From Yponomeuta sedellus (lineage: Eukaryota; Arthropoda; Insecta; Lepidoptera; Yponomeutidae), in NCBI GenBank assembly GCA_934045075.1, contig OW203751.1, positions 2,925,822-2,989,821 of the forward strand: DNA of 64,000 bases, read 5' to 3'. The notes under the pieces were generated by a model. The model was not told the DNA's origin. It did not search any database and was given only the letters and a program-made list of their open reading frames with translations. Position numbers and translations under genes: made by a program. Shown in pieces: positions 32,086-42,131 of this stretch (its first letter is position 1; each line of letters starts with the position of its first letter).

Positions 32086-32668
32086 CCTCCTTGTATGTCC
32101 CCACTGCTGATGCACAGGTCTCTTGTGGCATCGCAGGAAGGTTAACCCATACTCCGCCAGTCCGGGTTGTTGAAGGGTTGTAAGACAGTGGCGGGTCTTA
32201 CTGTCAGAAGTTATCAAGCCGCCCGTCTGACATGGCTGAACGACTGCCATTACATGACAGCCGGCGACGGCTTGACGTGCCTTGCAAAGGACGGAAGCGC
32301 TCGGAAAAATGACACTAGCGGCAGTCACGGGACAGTCGCTGCCTTTTTCTCCACTACAATACGGCCCGAAGACAGCGGCTTACATTTTATATTCTTTAAA
32401 AACCTATTTAGAGGCTAAAAATATTTTATATTCTACACTGACATTTTGCAAGCAGAACGTAACGAGTTTTACGTTCAAATAAATTGAATTGTCATCCGTC
32501 GCACCTGACCGCGCTTGTTGTTGATTTATTAAAATAAGTAACAATAATTTAAAAAACAACACTTTTTTTATACAAAATAGTTCTTTTACAATTATATTCG
32601 TCAACATAATACTTCGTCTCGGATTTCTCAAGGTTTAATCACTCGGTTCGACTAGGCCGCGAGCGCTT
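32086..32668 (-). mobile_element. 5S-SINE split by two insertions
   Basis: Segments 32086-32338, 32492-32522 and 32636-32668 join into one reversed copy. The first insert (32339-32491) is a forward LINE-V end (CCACTACAATACGGCCCGAA; AAATAAATTGAATTG) that itself contains a SINE-C tail scrap, TTTAAAAACCTATTTAGAGG. The second (32523-32635) is unassigned AT-rich sequence. Confidence 0.65.
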
Positions 32669-32849
32669 TTTTAATAAACGTATGTATAAATAAAATTGTT
32701 ATTATTATAAAAATAACATATATCTATTTTAGTCCTAGATGATTCAACTATTGTCGTTTATATCAAGTCATATATATTGATTACAAAAAATGTGATGAAC
32801 ATCTAATAGCATAAAAAAATGGTCGACAAAAACTTATTGAGGTAAACAG

Positions 32850-32895
32850 ACAGAGGTGAGGATTCGAGACAAGCAACCGACAACGCGAGCTCCGT
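32850..32895 (+). mobile_element. MITE-R core fragment
   Basis: GAGACAAGCAACCGACAACG and CGAGCTCCG match the core of MITE-R copies 1 and 3. Cut by element Y. Confidence 0.5.
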
Positions 32896-33249
32896 AGATA
32901 TTTTCCTTTCGGCCGTTTTCGCAACCAAGATTCGTAACCAGTTGCGAAAGAAGAAAAAGTCCTGGTTCGCAACCAGTTGCGAAAGAATACCGTTTGTTTC
33001 TTCGGAAATTGGTTTCGAATCAAGACTTTATAACTTCCTAAAATGTCTGGTTGCGATGGAAGAAAGTATAGGCCTGATTCGCATTTATTCGTATTTCAAA
33101 TTATTAAACAAAAGGCAAAAAATGGAGTTATAGTTACAATTTTATGTCACAACAATACGTTATTACATATGAGAAACAAGGACTTTTTCTTCTTCTTTCG
33201 CAACTGGTTACGAAAATTGGTTGCGAAACGGCCGAAAGGGATATTTTCT
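32896..33249. mobile_element. TIR-Y element
   Basis: The left arm ATATTTTCCTTTCGGCCGTT to GCGAAAGAAGAAAAAGTCC and the right arm GGACTTTTTCTTCTTCTTTC to CGGCCGAAAGGGATATTTT are about 68 bp inverted repeats with a few mismatches. The middle is about 215 bp with no recognised coding. Confidence 0.7.
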
Positions 33250-33297
33250 CGCGAGTTCATGAACTACGTTTATAAAATTGACAGCGTGTTATCTACA
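33250..33297 (-). mobile_element. TIR-U internal fragment
   Basis: GCGAGTTCATGAACTACGTT and TTGACAGCGTGTTATCTA are the reverse of 15495-15545. Confidence 0.55.
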
Positions 33298-34252
33298 ATA
33301 GGGCCAGTTTCTGAATTGAGAATTTTTCTAAGTAAATAATTAACTGTAGTGCTATTTCTTAGATTTTCTCAGCAAAGAGCGTGACAGAACGTTACTTAAG
33401 TATTTACTTAGTGAAATTCTTAATTCAGAAACCGGTCCAGTTAGTGTCCCAGGTCACTTCATTTATTTTTACTTCAGTTATTTGAATTTAGAATTTCGCT
33501 AAGTAAATATTGTTAACTATAGTTCTGTTTCAGAATTTCTCAGAAAAGAGCGTGACAGAACGTCACTTAAGTATTTACTTAGTAAAATTGACAATTCTAA
33601 AACCGGTCCAGTTAGTTTCCCAGGTCACTTCATTTATTTTTACTTCAGTTTTTTGAATTTAGAATTTTGCTAAGAAAATAATAGTTAACTATTAGTTCTG
33701 TTTCTCAGAATTTCTCAGATAAGAGCGTGACAGAACGTAACTTAAGTATTTACTTAGTGAAATTCTTAATTCAAAAACCGGTCCAGTTAGTGTCCCAGGT
33801 CATTTCATTTATTTTTACTTCAGTTTTTTGAATTAAGAATTTTGCTAAGTAAATTGTTAACTATAGTTCTGTTTCTCAGAATTACTCAGAAAAGAGCGTG
33901 ACAGAACGTGACTTAAGTATTCACTTAGTAAAATTCTTAATTCAAAAACCGGTCCAGTTAGTGTCCCAGGTCACTTCATTTATTTTTACTTCAGTTTTTT
34001 GAATTGAGAATTTTGCTAAGTAAATAATTGTTTACTATAGTTCTGTTTCTCAGAATTTCTCAGAAAAGATCGTGACAGAACGTTACTTAAGTATTTACTT
34101 AGTGAAATTCTCAATTCAGGAACCGGTTCAGTTAGTGTCCCAGGTCACTTCATTTATTTTTATTTCAGTTTTTTGAATTGAGAATTTAAATTGTTAACTA
34201 TAGTTCTGTTTCTCAGAATTTCTCAGAAAAAAGCGTGACAGAACGTTACTTA
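33298..34252 (+). repeat. tandem array of MITE-K, six units
   Basis: GTGACAGAACGT recurs at 33381, 33552, 33727, 33898, 34072 and 34235: periods 171, 175, 171, 174, 163. Each unit holds a MITE-K (ends TTGAGAATTT...GCTAAGTAAAT and its complement) plus the spacer GTCCCAGGTCACTTCATTTA. SINE-A copy 5 interrupts the last unit. Confidence 0.85.
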
Positions 34253-34496
34253 CAAATAAATAAATATTCATGGACATATTACACAGATCTCGTTAGCCCT
34301 ATACTAAGTATAACTAAATGACTTGTGTTATAGGTTCTAACTCGACGATAGATTTAATACAGTAAATACATAGATAACATCCAAGACCCGACACAAACTA
34401 GAAAAGTTCGTTTCTTAGCTTGACCCGGCCGGGATCGAACCCGAGACCTTCAGTTTTGCAATCAGCATGCCAAACCGCTACGCCACCGAGGTCGTC
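34253..34496 (-). mobile_element. SINE-A copy 5
   Basis: Inserted in the MITE-K array with duplication TTACTTA (34246-34252, 34497-34503). Tail AATAAATAAATATTCATGGA, inverted B box GGGATCGAACCCG, head CGCTACGCCACCGAGG. Confidence 0.85.
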
Positions 34497-34660
34497 TTAC
34501 TTAAGTATTTACTAAAGGAAATTCTCAACTCAGAAACTGGCCCAGAAAAGTAAATACTTAAGTAACTAACGTTCTGTCACGCTCTTTTCTGAGAAATTCT
34601 AAGAGACAGAACTACAGTTAAGTATTTACTTAGCGAAATTCTCAATTCAGCCATTGGCCC
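34497..34660 (-). mobile_element. MITE-K, remainder and inverted copy
   Basis: The array resumes after the SINE, then a reversed MITE-K runs from CCCAGAAAAGTAAATACTTA to CTCAATTCAGCCATTGGCCC with AACGTTCTGTCACGCTCTTT inside. Confidence 0.7.
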
Positions 34661-34674
34661 ATTGAATAGTACAT

Positions 34675-35112
34675 ACATACATAACCTCACGCCTGTATCC
34701 CAGAGGGGTAGGCAGAGACCAGGGACTGCCACTTGCCACGATCCTGACAGATCACTTTTTCTTCATCAACGTTCATAAGTAGCTGAATGCACGAACGCCG
34801 GTTTCGGGTACTCTTTATCTTTCTCTTTGCTAATACATCCCCTATTTGGTCGATGTATGTCCGTCTGGGACGTCCCTTCTTCCACTCACAGTCGCAATAT
34901 ATATTTGTTTCGTCAATCTTTCTTCCTTCATCCTATCCATATGTCCAAACTAACGCAACATTCCTTTCTCAATTCTAGTCACTACATCCTCTTTCAGTCC
35001 ACAACGTTCTCTAATCAGACTATTGCGTATGCTGTCATTCAAAGTAACACTACACATACTTCTCAAGGACCTCATTTCTACTGCATTAATTCTACTTTCT
35101 TGCTTCTTTGAA
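34675..35112 (-). pseudogene. LINE-S RT C-terminal region and 3' end
   Basis: Reversed; the minus strand runs from a region encoding ...LRSMCSVTLND-type residues (TCATTCAAAGTAACACTACA) to GGCGTGAGGTTATG and a short TATG tail. Frameshifts and stops break the frame. Homology is supported by close nucleotide match to 59190-59730. Confidence 0.65.
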
Positions 35113-35168
35113 TTAACTTTTTTCTTTCATTGAATAGTAACAGCGTCTAAAAAACCATCGTTCGTTCG

Positions 35169-35533
35169 TTATCAACCCTTGTAAGTATGTCCCCACTTCT
35201 GGGGCACGGGTCTCTTCCTGCATTGCAGGAAGGTTAGGCCATACTCCTCCACGGGGGCCAAGTCCGGGTTGGTGGAGGATTGTAAGACAGTGGCGGGCCT
35301 TACTGTCAGAAGTTATCAAGCCGCCCATAAGGCCTCTGACATGGCTTAACGACTGCCATTACATGACAGCCGGCACCAACGGCTTAACGTGCCTTGCGAA
35401 GCACGGAAACGCTCGGAAAAATGCCACTAGCGGTAGTCACGGGACGCTCACCCATCCCGCACCTGACCGCGCCTGTTGTTGCTTAACCAAGTGATTGATT
35501 CCAACCACTCGGTTCGCCTAGGCCACGAGCGCT
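35169..35533 (-). mobile_element. 5S-SINE copy, full length
   Basis: GTTATCAACCCTTGTAAGTA tail to GCCTAGGCCACGAGCGCTTC, with clean reversed boxes C (CACCCATCCCGCACCTGACC) and A (GTTGTTGCTTAACC). One of the least diverged copies. Confidence 0.9.
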
Positions 35534-35580
35534 TCAAAACCATATACAGTGGAAATGTATGCGTACAGCCAGACACCAGG

Positions 35581-36118
35581 AGATCTATTTTTGAATCACT
35601 CGTATGAAATTGTATCGTCGAATGCGACATAAGTCACACTCGTCTTCTAAGTCGCATGATCTCGTTTTTCCGTATTTTTGAATCGTTTGCCGGAAGTGTT
35701 GCCAGTACAATTTGAAGTGTTGTATTTTATCCGTTCCACGCAGAAATTACAAAATCCGGAAACTACCGTAACGGAAACGGAACGTAAAATATTTCGTTTT
35801 ATTGGCTGTTTAGATGAAAAATCTTTCCTTTTGTTGCAAAACAAACAAAACACTGTCATGGATTGTAAATAATAACAATTTGGTTTGTTTTTGTTCGAAA
35901 ATGTCGAAACAAAAAATCAATTCGGCACAAAAGCACAAACTCCTCGATTTGAAATAAACACAAATTTTGAAAATTAATCTATCGATCGACGTACGAGACG
36001 AGTGGTTAGGACCATTCGTTGCAGTCGAGTGATTCAAAAATACGGAATGTTGTATGTCGAACGAAAATCAGTAGAAATCGAGCGCTCGACGCGAGACGAG
36101 GGATTCAAAAATAGAGCT
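35581..36118. mobile_element. TIR-Z element with 5 bp TSD
   Basis: CCAGG at 35576-35580 and 36119-36123 flanks 538 bp with TIRs AGATCTATTTTTGAATCACT and AGCTCTATTTTTGAATCCCT (right end, inverted), 23 bp with 2 mismatches. The internal motif TTTTTGAATC recurs in both orientations. Short frames inside are not recognised as transposase. Confidence 0.7.
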
Positions 36119-36123
36119 CCAGG

Positions 36124-36449
36124 TCGCCTTTTACGCTTTTGCAGCAAAGTAGCTCTTAGCATTACTGATGTGCTGCCCCTGTACTGCTGATAGCTTGAAC
36201 TTTGCTTGATGCAAGGTTGTCCCTAACGTAAGTGACTAAATTGCACGCATGCAAAGGTTGATGTTCCGTCGACCGTACCTATGGAAACCTATGGAGGAAA
36301 TAACAGTTTTGTAAAACGATGACATGAATGTTTGTTGACATTGGCCACTCATTAAACTAGCCTCGTGGAATCTGTCATGCGAATCATTCTTAGTGGACCA
36401 AGTATTAACTTGATAACTTCAGATCTTTTCTATATGTACGCCAAGCTTA
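36124..36449. other. no recognised content
   Basis: Single-copy in the window; no supported gene. Confidence 0.3.
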
Positions 36450-36650
36450 ATGTAAACCTGCCATGCAGGAGGTCCCGGGTTCGAATCCCGGCTGGGAACA
36501 AAAAAAAAAAAACCCCAGGTCTTGGATGTTTACATGTTTGTGATGTCGTTGTTTCTGGTTCCCACGACACAGGGTATCCTAGTGTGGGGCCAGAAGCAAT
36601 GTATGTGCCAGTATGTAAATGTTATGTAATGTTATGTTATGTTATGTTAA
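36450..36650 (+). mobile_element. SINE-B copy 3
   Basis: GCATGCAGG-side core, B box GGGTTCGAATCCCGGC, a CAAAAAA run, one 77 bp-type unit (TTACATGTTTGTGATGTCGT; GTGGGGCCAGAAGCAATGTA) and a tail of ATGTT repeats. The 5' edge is truncated. Confidence 0.8.
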
Positions 36651-36731
36651 TGTAAATCCGTACAACCGTTATTGCATGATTGAATATCAATCATCCAAAC
36701 ATCTTCACAAAGTTTCACATTTATAATATTA

Positions 36732-37080
36732 CTAGCTTTGGCCTGCGACTCCGTCCGCGTGGACTTTAGTAGCTACAAAATTTTGCACCCCCGTTCACTC
36801 CCTTAAGGGTTAAATGAAAAAAAAAACGGCGAAACACGTATTCAATCAATTGTGTACAAGAGTATCTATTTTAAGTTTCAACAAAATTAGACAACATTAT
36901 TTATACCTCCCATACAAATTTTAGCAACCCTTTTCGCCCCCTTTGGGGGTGAATTAAAAATAAACCGGTCTTATTCCTTGCCTACATACTCGTAATAGAG
37001 CCTATGTGCATAATTTCAGCTTCCTAGGTCCAACGGCTTGGACTGGGCGTTGATGAGTCAGACAGTCAGTCAGGACTAGA
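36732..37080 (-). mobile_element. Helitron-2 copy
   Basis: Reversed: CTAGCTTTGGCCTGCGACTC (CTAG end) to AGTCAGTCAGGACTAGA (TC end), with A and T host bases outside. GGCGAAACACGTATTCAATC and CCCTTTTCGCCCCCTTTGGG are internal. 349 bp, no coding capacity. Confidence 0.65.
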
Positions 37081-37083
37081 TTA

Positions 37084-37314
37084 GCTTCGCAAGGCCCGTT
37101 AAGCCGTTGGTTCCGGCTGTCATGGATTGGCAGTCCTTAAGCCACGTGAGAGGCTTCGTGGGCGGCTTGATAACTTGTGACAGTAAGGCCCGCCACTGTC
37201 TTACAATCCTCCACCAACCTGGACTTGGCCCCCATGGTGGAGTATGGCCTAACCTTCCTGTGATGCAGGAAGAGACCCGTGCCCCAGCAGTGGGGATATA
37301 CAAAGGGTTGATAT
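37084..37314 (+). mobile_element. 5S-SINE, 5'-truncated
   Basis: Starts GCTTCGCAAGGCCCGTTAAG, ends CAGTGGGGATATACAAAGGG and TTGATATC. Lacks the 5S promoter. Confidence 0.8.
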
Positions 37315-37361
37315 CCTCATTGAAGTGTCTAGTGGTCTCTACTTCTGTGTTACTATTTACA

Positions 37362-37478
37362 TACATACATAACCTCACGCCTGTATCCCAGAGAGGTAGC
37401 CAGAGACCAGCTACTGCCACTTGCCACCATCCTGACAGATCACCCTCGCTTCATCAACGTTCATACTCGTAAGTCGTT
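37362..37478 (-). mobile_element. LINE-S 3' terminal fragment
   Basis: ACATACATACATAACCTCAC tail then GCCTGTATCCCAGAGAGG and CTTCATCAACGTTCATACTC. Severely 5'-truncated. Confidence 0.65.
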
Positions 37479-37509
37479 GCATGCATATTATTTACTTCTT
37501 TTATTTGAT

Positions 37510-37797
37510 TATACTATTTTATTTCTAATGCACTAACCCGTGCTAAGGACAATTTTAAAAACCTATTTAGAGGCTAAAAATTCCATCCATGCCCCCGCAT
37601 GGACGCATTCGAACCCGCGACCTCTGGCTATCCGTGCCAGCGCTCTATCCAACTGAGCTAATGGGCGACTCACCGGCATCAGTGAAATTTTGAACCTCTT
37701 TACACTATTCTCTGTATCACGTACAGGCAGCGACATCTGGCTGAAGTAGATTGCTTGCATCACTTACAGCCCCGACTACCTACTTTGCAGTTAGGTT
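37510..37797 (-). mobile_element. SINE-C, long form
   Basis: Reversed tail, core (CCCGCATGGACGCATTCGAA shows a small duplication at the B box), leader to TTTGCAGTTAGGTTAGG. Long form with tail at one end only. Confidence 0.8.
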
Positions 37798-39092
37798 AGG
37801 TTCTTTTATTTGATCAACAGTCTTCGCATCGTCTTGCACAAAGCTAATTATAAATCATCATCAACGTCAATTCTGAGGCAATCTAATAGTAAATTGCTTC
37901 ATATAGGTTTTTGTTGTCAGATCATAACGATATTCATTTCTTGTACAATAGATGACAGTACAAAAACGACATTAATTATTTTTTATCCCACCATCTCGGA
38001 AAGAGTATATTTAATCTTCAATATCTGAGTGGAAAAGCCGTTTTTATTCTCTAGAGGATAAAGTAAATTGAATTGAGAACATCGTGTGCACTAAGTTTGT
38101 GAATTAAAAAAATATTACACTCAATTTAAATAACTGTAGAAACGTTACTTTAAAATTTTCTTATTTTTTCTTAAAATTTACTTAACCTTAGTATTATTTT
38201 GATATAATTTAACGATTATTCTGTAATACTTACCTGTCATAATGTAGTAATTAATACCTAAACTGAAATAAAAGTGTACCTATCTTGTGATTGTAAACGT
38301 TTTTTTTTTTTTGCATTTAGTCATTTCCTCGCTGAGGTGGAATGAAAAGTTACGTGTTGCACTCGAGTGCAAAGATTTTTCACCTCGTGCTCTTTTGATT
38401 CCCTCGCTAACGCTCAGGATTCTAATTTTGAATCACTCGCTTGCTCGGTCATCAAATTTGAACACGCGGTTAAAAAGCAACTTTGCACTCTTGTATAACA
38501 AATAACTATTAATATCTTCTTCTTTTCGTGTCAGCGATTCGACCAGTTAATATTTTTTTTATTTCTTATACTCGGAAAGTAATGTTGTTTTGATCTGATT
38601 ATTGGGTGGAAAATGCTGCTTCCCTCCATAGTGAGGGAAAAACTCATACAAATTACTTCCCACCTAAGGGACCGGAATGACCTTTAAAAATAGAACTAGT
38701 TTCAAACTAATAGTTTCAAGTAAAAAAAAGTTATTAAAAAAAATGCTGCGGCCATGTGAGTTTCTGGACAGCCAGTGTGAACTAGCGCAAACCTCTTTGA
38801 GCGGAATAAGCCGCAACGATTACGCGGAGAGTTCCATATTTAAAATTAAAAAAGCGACATAAATTGGCGGGATACTAATCTGTTATAATTATGTATCTGT
38901 GACGGAATTAAAAGAAAATAGGTAATTATCTTTTATGCTAAGATTTGAATACATAATAAAAATGAGTTATATTAAATTACTTTCCTCATATTCGAAATGA
39001 AAAATAGAGTGTTTAACACGGGTAAAAGAATCAATTCCTACTCGGACTATCGAACAGAATAATACACACAATAATACAAACTAAACAACTCC
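37798..39092. other. long unassigned AT-rich stretch
   Basis: About 1.3 kb without a family match. 38300-38470 contains TTTTTTTTTTTGCATTTAG, an acceptor-like run, but no downstream frame with a donor is convincing. Possibly ancient repeat or host intron. Confidence 0.35.
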
Positions 39093-39104
39093 AAAGTATA
39101 TCTC

Positions 39105-39469
39105 GAAGCGCTCGTGGCCTAGGCGAACCGAGTGATTGGAATCAATCCCTTTGTTAATCAACAACAGGCGCGGTCAGGTACAGGATGGGTGAGCATCCCG
39201 TGAGTACCGCTAGTGGCATTTTTCCGAGCGCTTCCGTGCTTCGCAAGGCACGTTAAGCCGTTGGTGCCGGATGTCATATAATGGCAGTCGTTAAGCCATG
39301 TCAGAGGCCTTATGGGCGGCTTGATAACTTCTGACAGTAAGGCCCGCCACTGTCTTACAATCCTCCACCAAACCGGACTTGGCCCCCGTGGTGGAGTATG
39401 GCCTAACCTTCCTGCGATGCAGGAAGAGACCCGTGCCCCAGCAGTGGGGACATACAAGGGTTGATAACG
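39105..39469 (+). mobile_element. 5S-SINE, full length with 12 bp TSD
   Basis: AAAGTATATCTC at 39093-39104 and 39470-39481 flank 365 bp. Head GCGCTCGTGGCCTAGGCGAA, box A TTGTTAATCAACAACAGG, box C GGATGGGTGAGCATCCCG, end GGGTTGATAACG. Agrees with the ends set by the 26778 copy. Confidence 0.9.
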
Positions 39470-39606
39470 AAAGTATATCTCTAATTCCCTTTTTTTCTAC
39501 AATAAGTTGTCTATAATATAATCTTCTTAAACATAAGCATCCATTTTAAGCAACTTTTAAATTGTACCTAATGTATTTTCAGCTTAGTATAGGCATTTAT
39601 CTAAAA

Positions 39607-39683
39607 CTAGCTGTGCACCACGGTGTTACCCCGTTTATCGATTTCCCCGTGGTAATAAGATATTTTCCCGTAGTGAAACGTAG
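39607..39683 (-). mobile_element. Helitron-like end, interrupted
   Basis: CTAGCTGTGCACCACGGTGT to GTGAAACGTAG. It resumes at 41017 with GTGAAACATAGCCTATGTGT; the material between is a retrotransposed insert. Confidence 0.5.
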
Positions 39684-39806
39684 TCGTCTTCAGGCTATAC
39701 TAGTCCACCGCTGGACATAGGCCTCCCCTAAAGAGCGCCACGTTGTGCTATCATAGGGGTAACGCCCATAATACCCACGCTGGGCATGCGGGTTGGAGAT
39801 CGCAGT

Positions 39807-40148
39807 TAGGGTTGCCAGATGTCCGGTATTAAAGCGTACAGTCCGGTATTTTTGGGGCCTGTCCGTTAAAAAATTAATGTTCATACCGGACAGAACAATG
39901 TCCGGTATTTCGAGGAACAGATGAAGAAACTCAGGAGTTTAAAAAACACGCTCTGATTGCTTATCAACGAGCTGTCTTAGAAAAGTGGTTCCAGTTCGAA
40001 AACTCGGTATTTAGTAGCTTCAGTTTCTTGGACCTTGAACGCGGTCCAAGCCGGTACCAACTTATATGCTAGGCCGTATTTTCTTGCGACCTAGCATATA
40101 CCGATTGGGGTTGTCCGGTATTATTTCGCGACTCACCTGACAACCCTA
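39807..40148 (+). mobile_element. hAT element remnant, 8 bp TSD
   Basis: ATCGCAGT at 39799-39806 and 40149-40156 flanks 342 bp with ends TAGGGTTGCCAG and (inverted) TAGGGTTGTCAG. TIR style and 8 bp duplication are hAT features. TGTCCGGTATT repeats lie near both ends. Confidence 0.75.
39911..40072 (+). pseudogene. probable hAT transposase fragment
   Basis: 54 codons open to TAG, reading through YQRAVLEKWFQFENSVFSSF and LDLERGPSRYQL. The EKW.......F..F and L....P.Y pattern recalls the middle of hAT-type transposases and it lies inside a hAT-like element. DDE residues and the dimerisation domain are absent. Family assignment is inferred. Confidence 0.4.
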
Positions 40149-40244
40149 ATCGCAGTCCGGTGGAATTGTACTGCAGGGGGCGCTGCTGCCCACCCCCCGG
40201 TTTGTGTCCCTTAGTCGCCTATTACGACCCCCGCGGGAAGAATT

Positions 40245-40384
40245 GAAATGAAATGAAATGAAATGAAATGAAATGAAATGAAATGAAATGAAATGAAATG
40301 AAATGAAATGAAATGAAATGAAATGAAATGAAATGAAATGAAATGAAATGAAATGAAATGAAATGAAATGAAATGAAATGAAAA
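40245..40384 (-). repeat. (AAATG)n array, LINE-J tail
   Basis: About 28 perfect pentamers. On the minus strand it directly follows the LINE-J polyadenylation region CTTTGAATAAAACCTTTTCA. Other LINE-J copies end in only two or three TTTCA units (51868, 58530). Confidence 0.9.
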
Positions 40385-41016
40385 GGTTTTATTCAAAGTA
40401 GCGCAGATACTGCGGCTTAATGAACGTTACAAGTTAAACTAGGTGTCCATTTCAAAATCTGGATCATTTTGGAGAAAAAATGGACAAAAAAACTCCAAAC
40501 TTAGTCTTTTCAAATTCCTTAATTAACAGAATTTACACAGATACTACAAAACTCGTGAATTTTACATGCTTGAATTCCAGACATCATTGTCATCTAAATA
40601 ATCCTTAATATTATAGTAGCTCTTTTGGCACAAAGTGTACTTTACACATTTTTTGAACCGCGCTTCAGTCAAACTTAATATATCTTCAGGGATTTTATTG
40701 TAGAAGCGTATACAATGCCCCATGAAGGATGTATTAACTTTTGCCAGCCTAAATCTTGGGATCAAAAGTTTATGTTTATTTCTAGTATTTACATTATGTT
40801 GGCTACCTGCAGTTTTAAAGTTGCTAATATTTTTCCTGACATACATAATATTTTCATAGATATACTGACTGGCAACTGTCAGGATGTTTGTTTCTTTAAA
40901 GAATTCTCTTAACGAGTCTCTACTGCCTAGCTTATAGATGAATCTGATCGCTCTTTTCTGCAAGACGAAGATGGTCTTTGGGTCGGTGCTATTCTCTAGG
41001 CCGACACCACACAGCA
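40385..41016 (-). pseudogene. LINE-J ORF2 C-terminus and 3' UTR
   Basis: The frame on the minus strand is open from 41014 to the stop at 40562, about 150 codons. It reads LLCGVGLENSTDPK, then LQKRAIRFIYKLGSRDSLRE, then HNVNTRNKHKLLIPRFRLAK and YYNIKDYLDDNDVW. QKRAIR...Y and NTR...L..P are typical of the region after the RT palm in jockey/CR1-like elements. The 3' UTR runs 40385-40561. RT catalytic motifs are not included. Nearly intact frame, so a young copy. Confidence 0.75.
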
Positions 41017-41340
41017 GTGAAACATAGCCTATGTGTTAATCGAGAGTATCAGCTAACACCAAACCAAACCAAGATCTATCTATTCGTTTATCTGTCCGTA
41101 TGTATGTCTGTCAATACCCTCCGGCCGTTTTAATAACCTTTTCCTCAGGGACGGGCAGAACAATGAAGTTGAAATTAATATCACGCACTGAGGTCAAGGG
41201 TCCCTTTGTGGTAAGTTTTAAATCACTGTTATATTATGGCCATTTATGTCACAAATTTAGATAAGAGGAAAGATAAAATATACATTAATCGAAGAAGTAC
41301 AATTCACACAACATAATAATTAAGGAATATTAAGTATGTT

Positions 41341-41541
41341 TCGGCTGTCGTGTAATGACAGTCGTTAAGCCATGTCAGAAGCCTTATGGGCGGCTCGATA
41401 ACTTCTGACGGTAAGGCCCGCCACTGTCTTACAATCCTCTACCAACCCGGACTTGGTCCCTGTGGAGTTTGGCCTAACCTTCCTGCGATGCAGGAACAGA
41501 TCCGTGCCCCAGCAGTGGGGATATACAACGGGTTGATATCG
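41341..41541 (+). mobile_element. 5S-SINE, 5'-truncated
   Basis: GGCTGTCGTGTAATGACAGT to CAGTGGGGATATACAACGGG and TTGATATCG. Promoter half missing. Confidence 0.8.
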
Positions 41542-41563
41542 AATATGAATTTAAACGAGATCG

Positions 41564-42131
41564 ATCACTGAAGTAACCTACAGCTAGTGGCGCGGTCAGG
41601 TGCGGGATGGTCGACCGTCCCATGACTACCGGTAGTGGCGTTTTTTCCGAGTGCTTCCGTGCTTCGCAAGGCATGTTAAGCAGTTGGTGCGGGCTTTCAT
41701 GTAATGGCAGTCGTTAAGCCATGTCAGAGGCTTCATGGGCGGCTTGATAACGTCTAACAGTAAGGCCCGCTACTGTCTTAAAATACTCCAGTATGGCCTA
41801 CTATACTTGCTGTGTGGTGTCGGCCTAGAGAATAGGACCAACCCATTTTTTTCCCGCGGCGGGTGTCGTAAAAGGCGACTAAGGGACACAAACCGGGGGG
41901 TGGGCAGCAGCGCCCCCTGCAGTACAATTCCACCGAACTACGATCCGCAACCCGCATGCCCAGCGTGGGGATTATGGGAATTACCCAGAATGACAGCACA
42001 ACGTGGCGCTCTTTAGGGGTGGGTTATGCCCAACAATGGACCAGTGTAGCCTGACGACGATGGCCTAATCTTCCTGCCATACAGGAAGAGACCCGAGCCC
42101 CAGCAGTGAGGACATACTAGGGTTGATATCA
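41564..42131 (+). mobile_element. 5S-SINE split by E unit 3
   Basis: Head part GATCACTGAAGTAACCTACA and GCGGGATGGTCGACCGTCCC to CCAGTATGGCCTA, then after the insert CTAATCTTCCTGCCATACAG to GGGTTGATATC. It abuts the previous truncated copy, so two 5S-SINEs lie head to tail. Confidence 0.8.
41801..42059 (+). mobile_element. E unit copy 3, full, 8 bp TSD
   Basis: ATGGCCTA at 41793-41800 and 42060-42067. Starts near TGCTGTGTGGTGTCGGCCTA, continues GAGAATAGGACCAACCCA, GTCGTAAAAGGCGACTAAGG and CGCATGCCCAGCGTGGGG, and ends with the RTE-like GACCAGTGTAGCCTGACGAC. The first 35 bp match LINE-J coding sequence; the last 60 bp match the RTE C-terminus. Confidence 0.8.

Larger units (their letters stand above)
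39684..40244 (-). mobile_element. E unit copy 2, split by a hAT element
   Basis: Reversed: RTE-like end AGGCTATACTAGTCCACCGC at 39692, GCATGCGGGTTGGAGATCGC, then after the hAT insert CCGGTGGAATTGTACTGCAG to GACCCCCGCGGGAAGAATT. The 5' part expected next (as in 45103 or 49587) is found only beyond the LINE-J segment at 41016. Confidence 0.7.

Noticed and set aside
33298..34252. CRISPR-like spaced repeats
   Set aside because: Units are 163-175 bp and both repeat and spacer parts are conserved between units; this is tandem MITE-derived DNA in a eukaryotic context.
35678..36037. Short frames inside TIR-Z as a transposase
   Set aside because: Under 80 codons, AT-rich, no catalytic motif visible.
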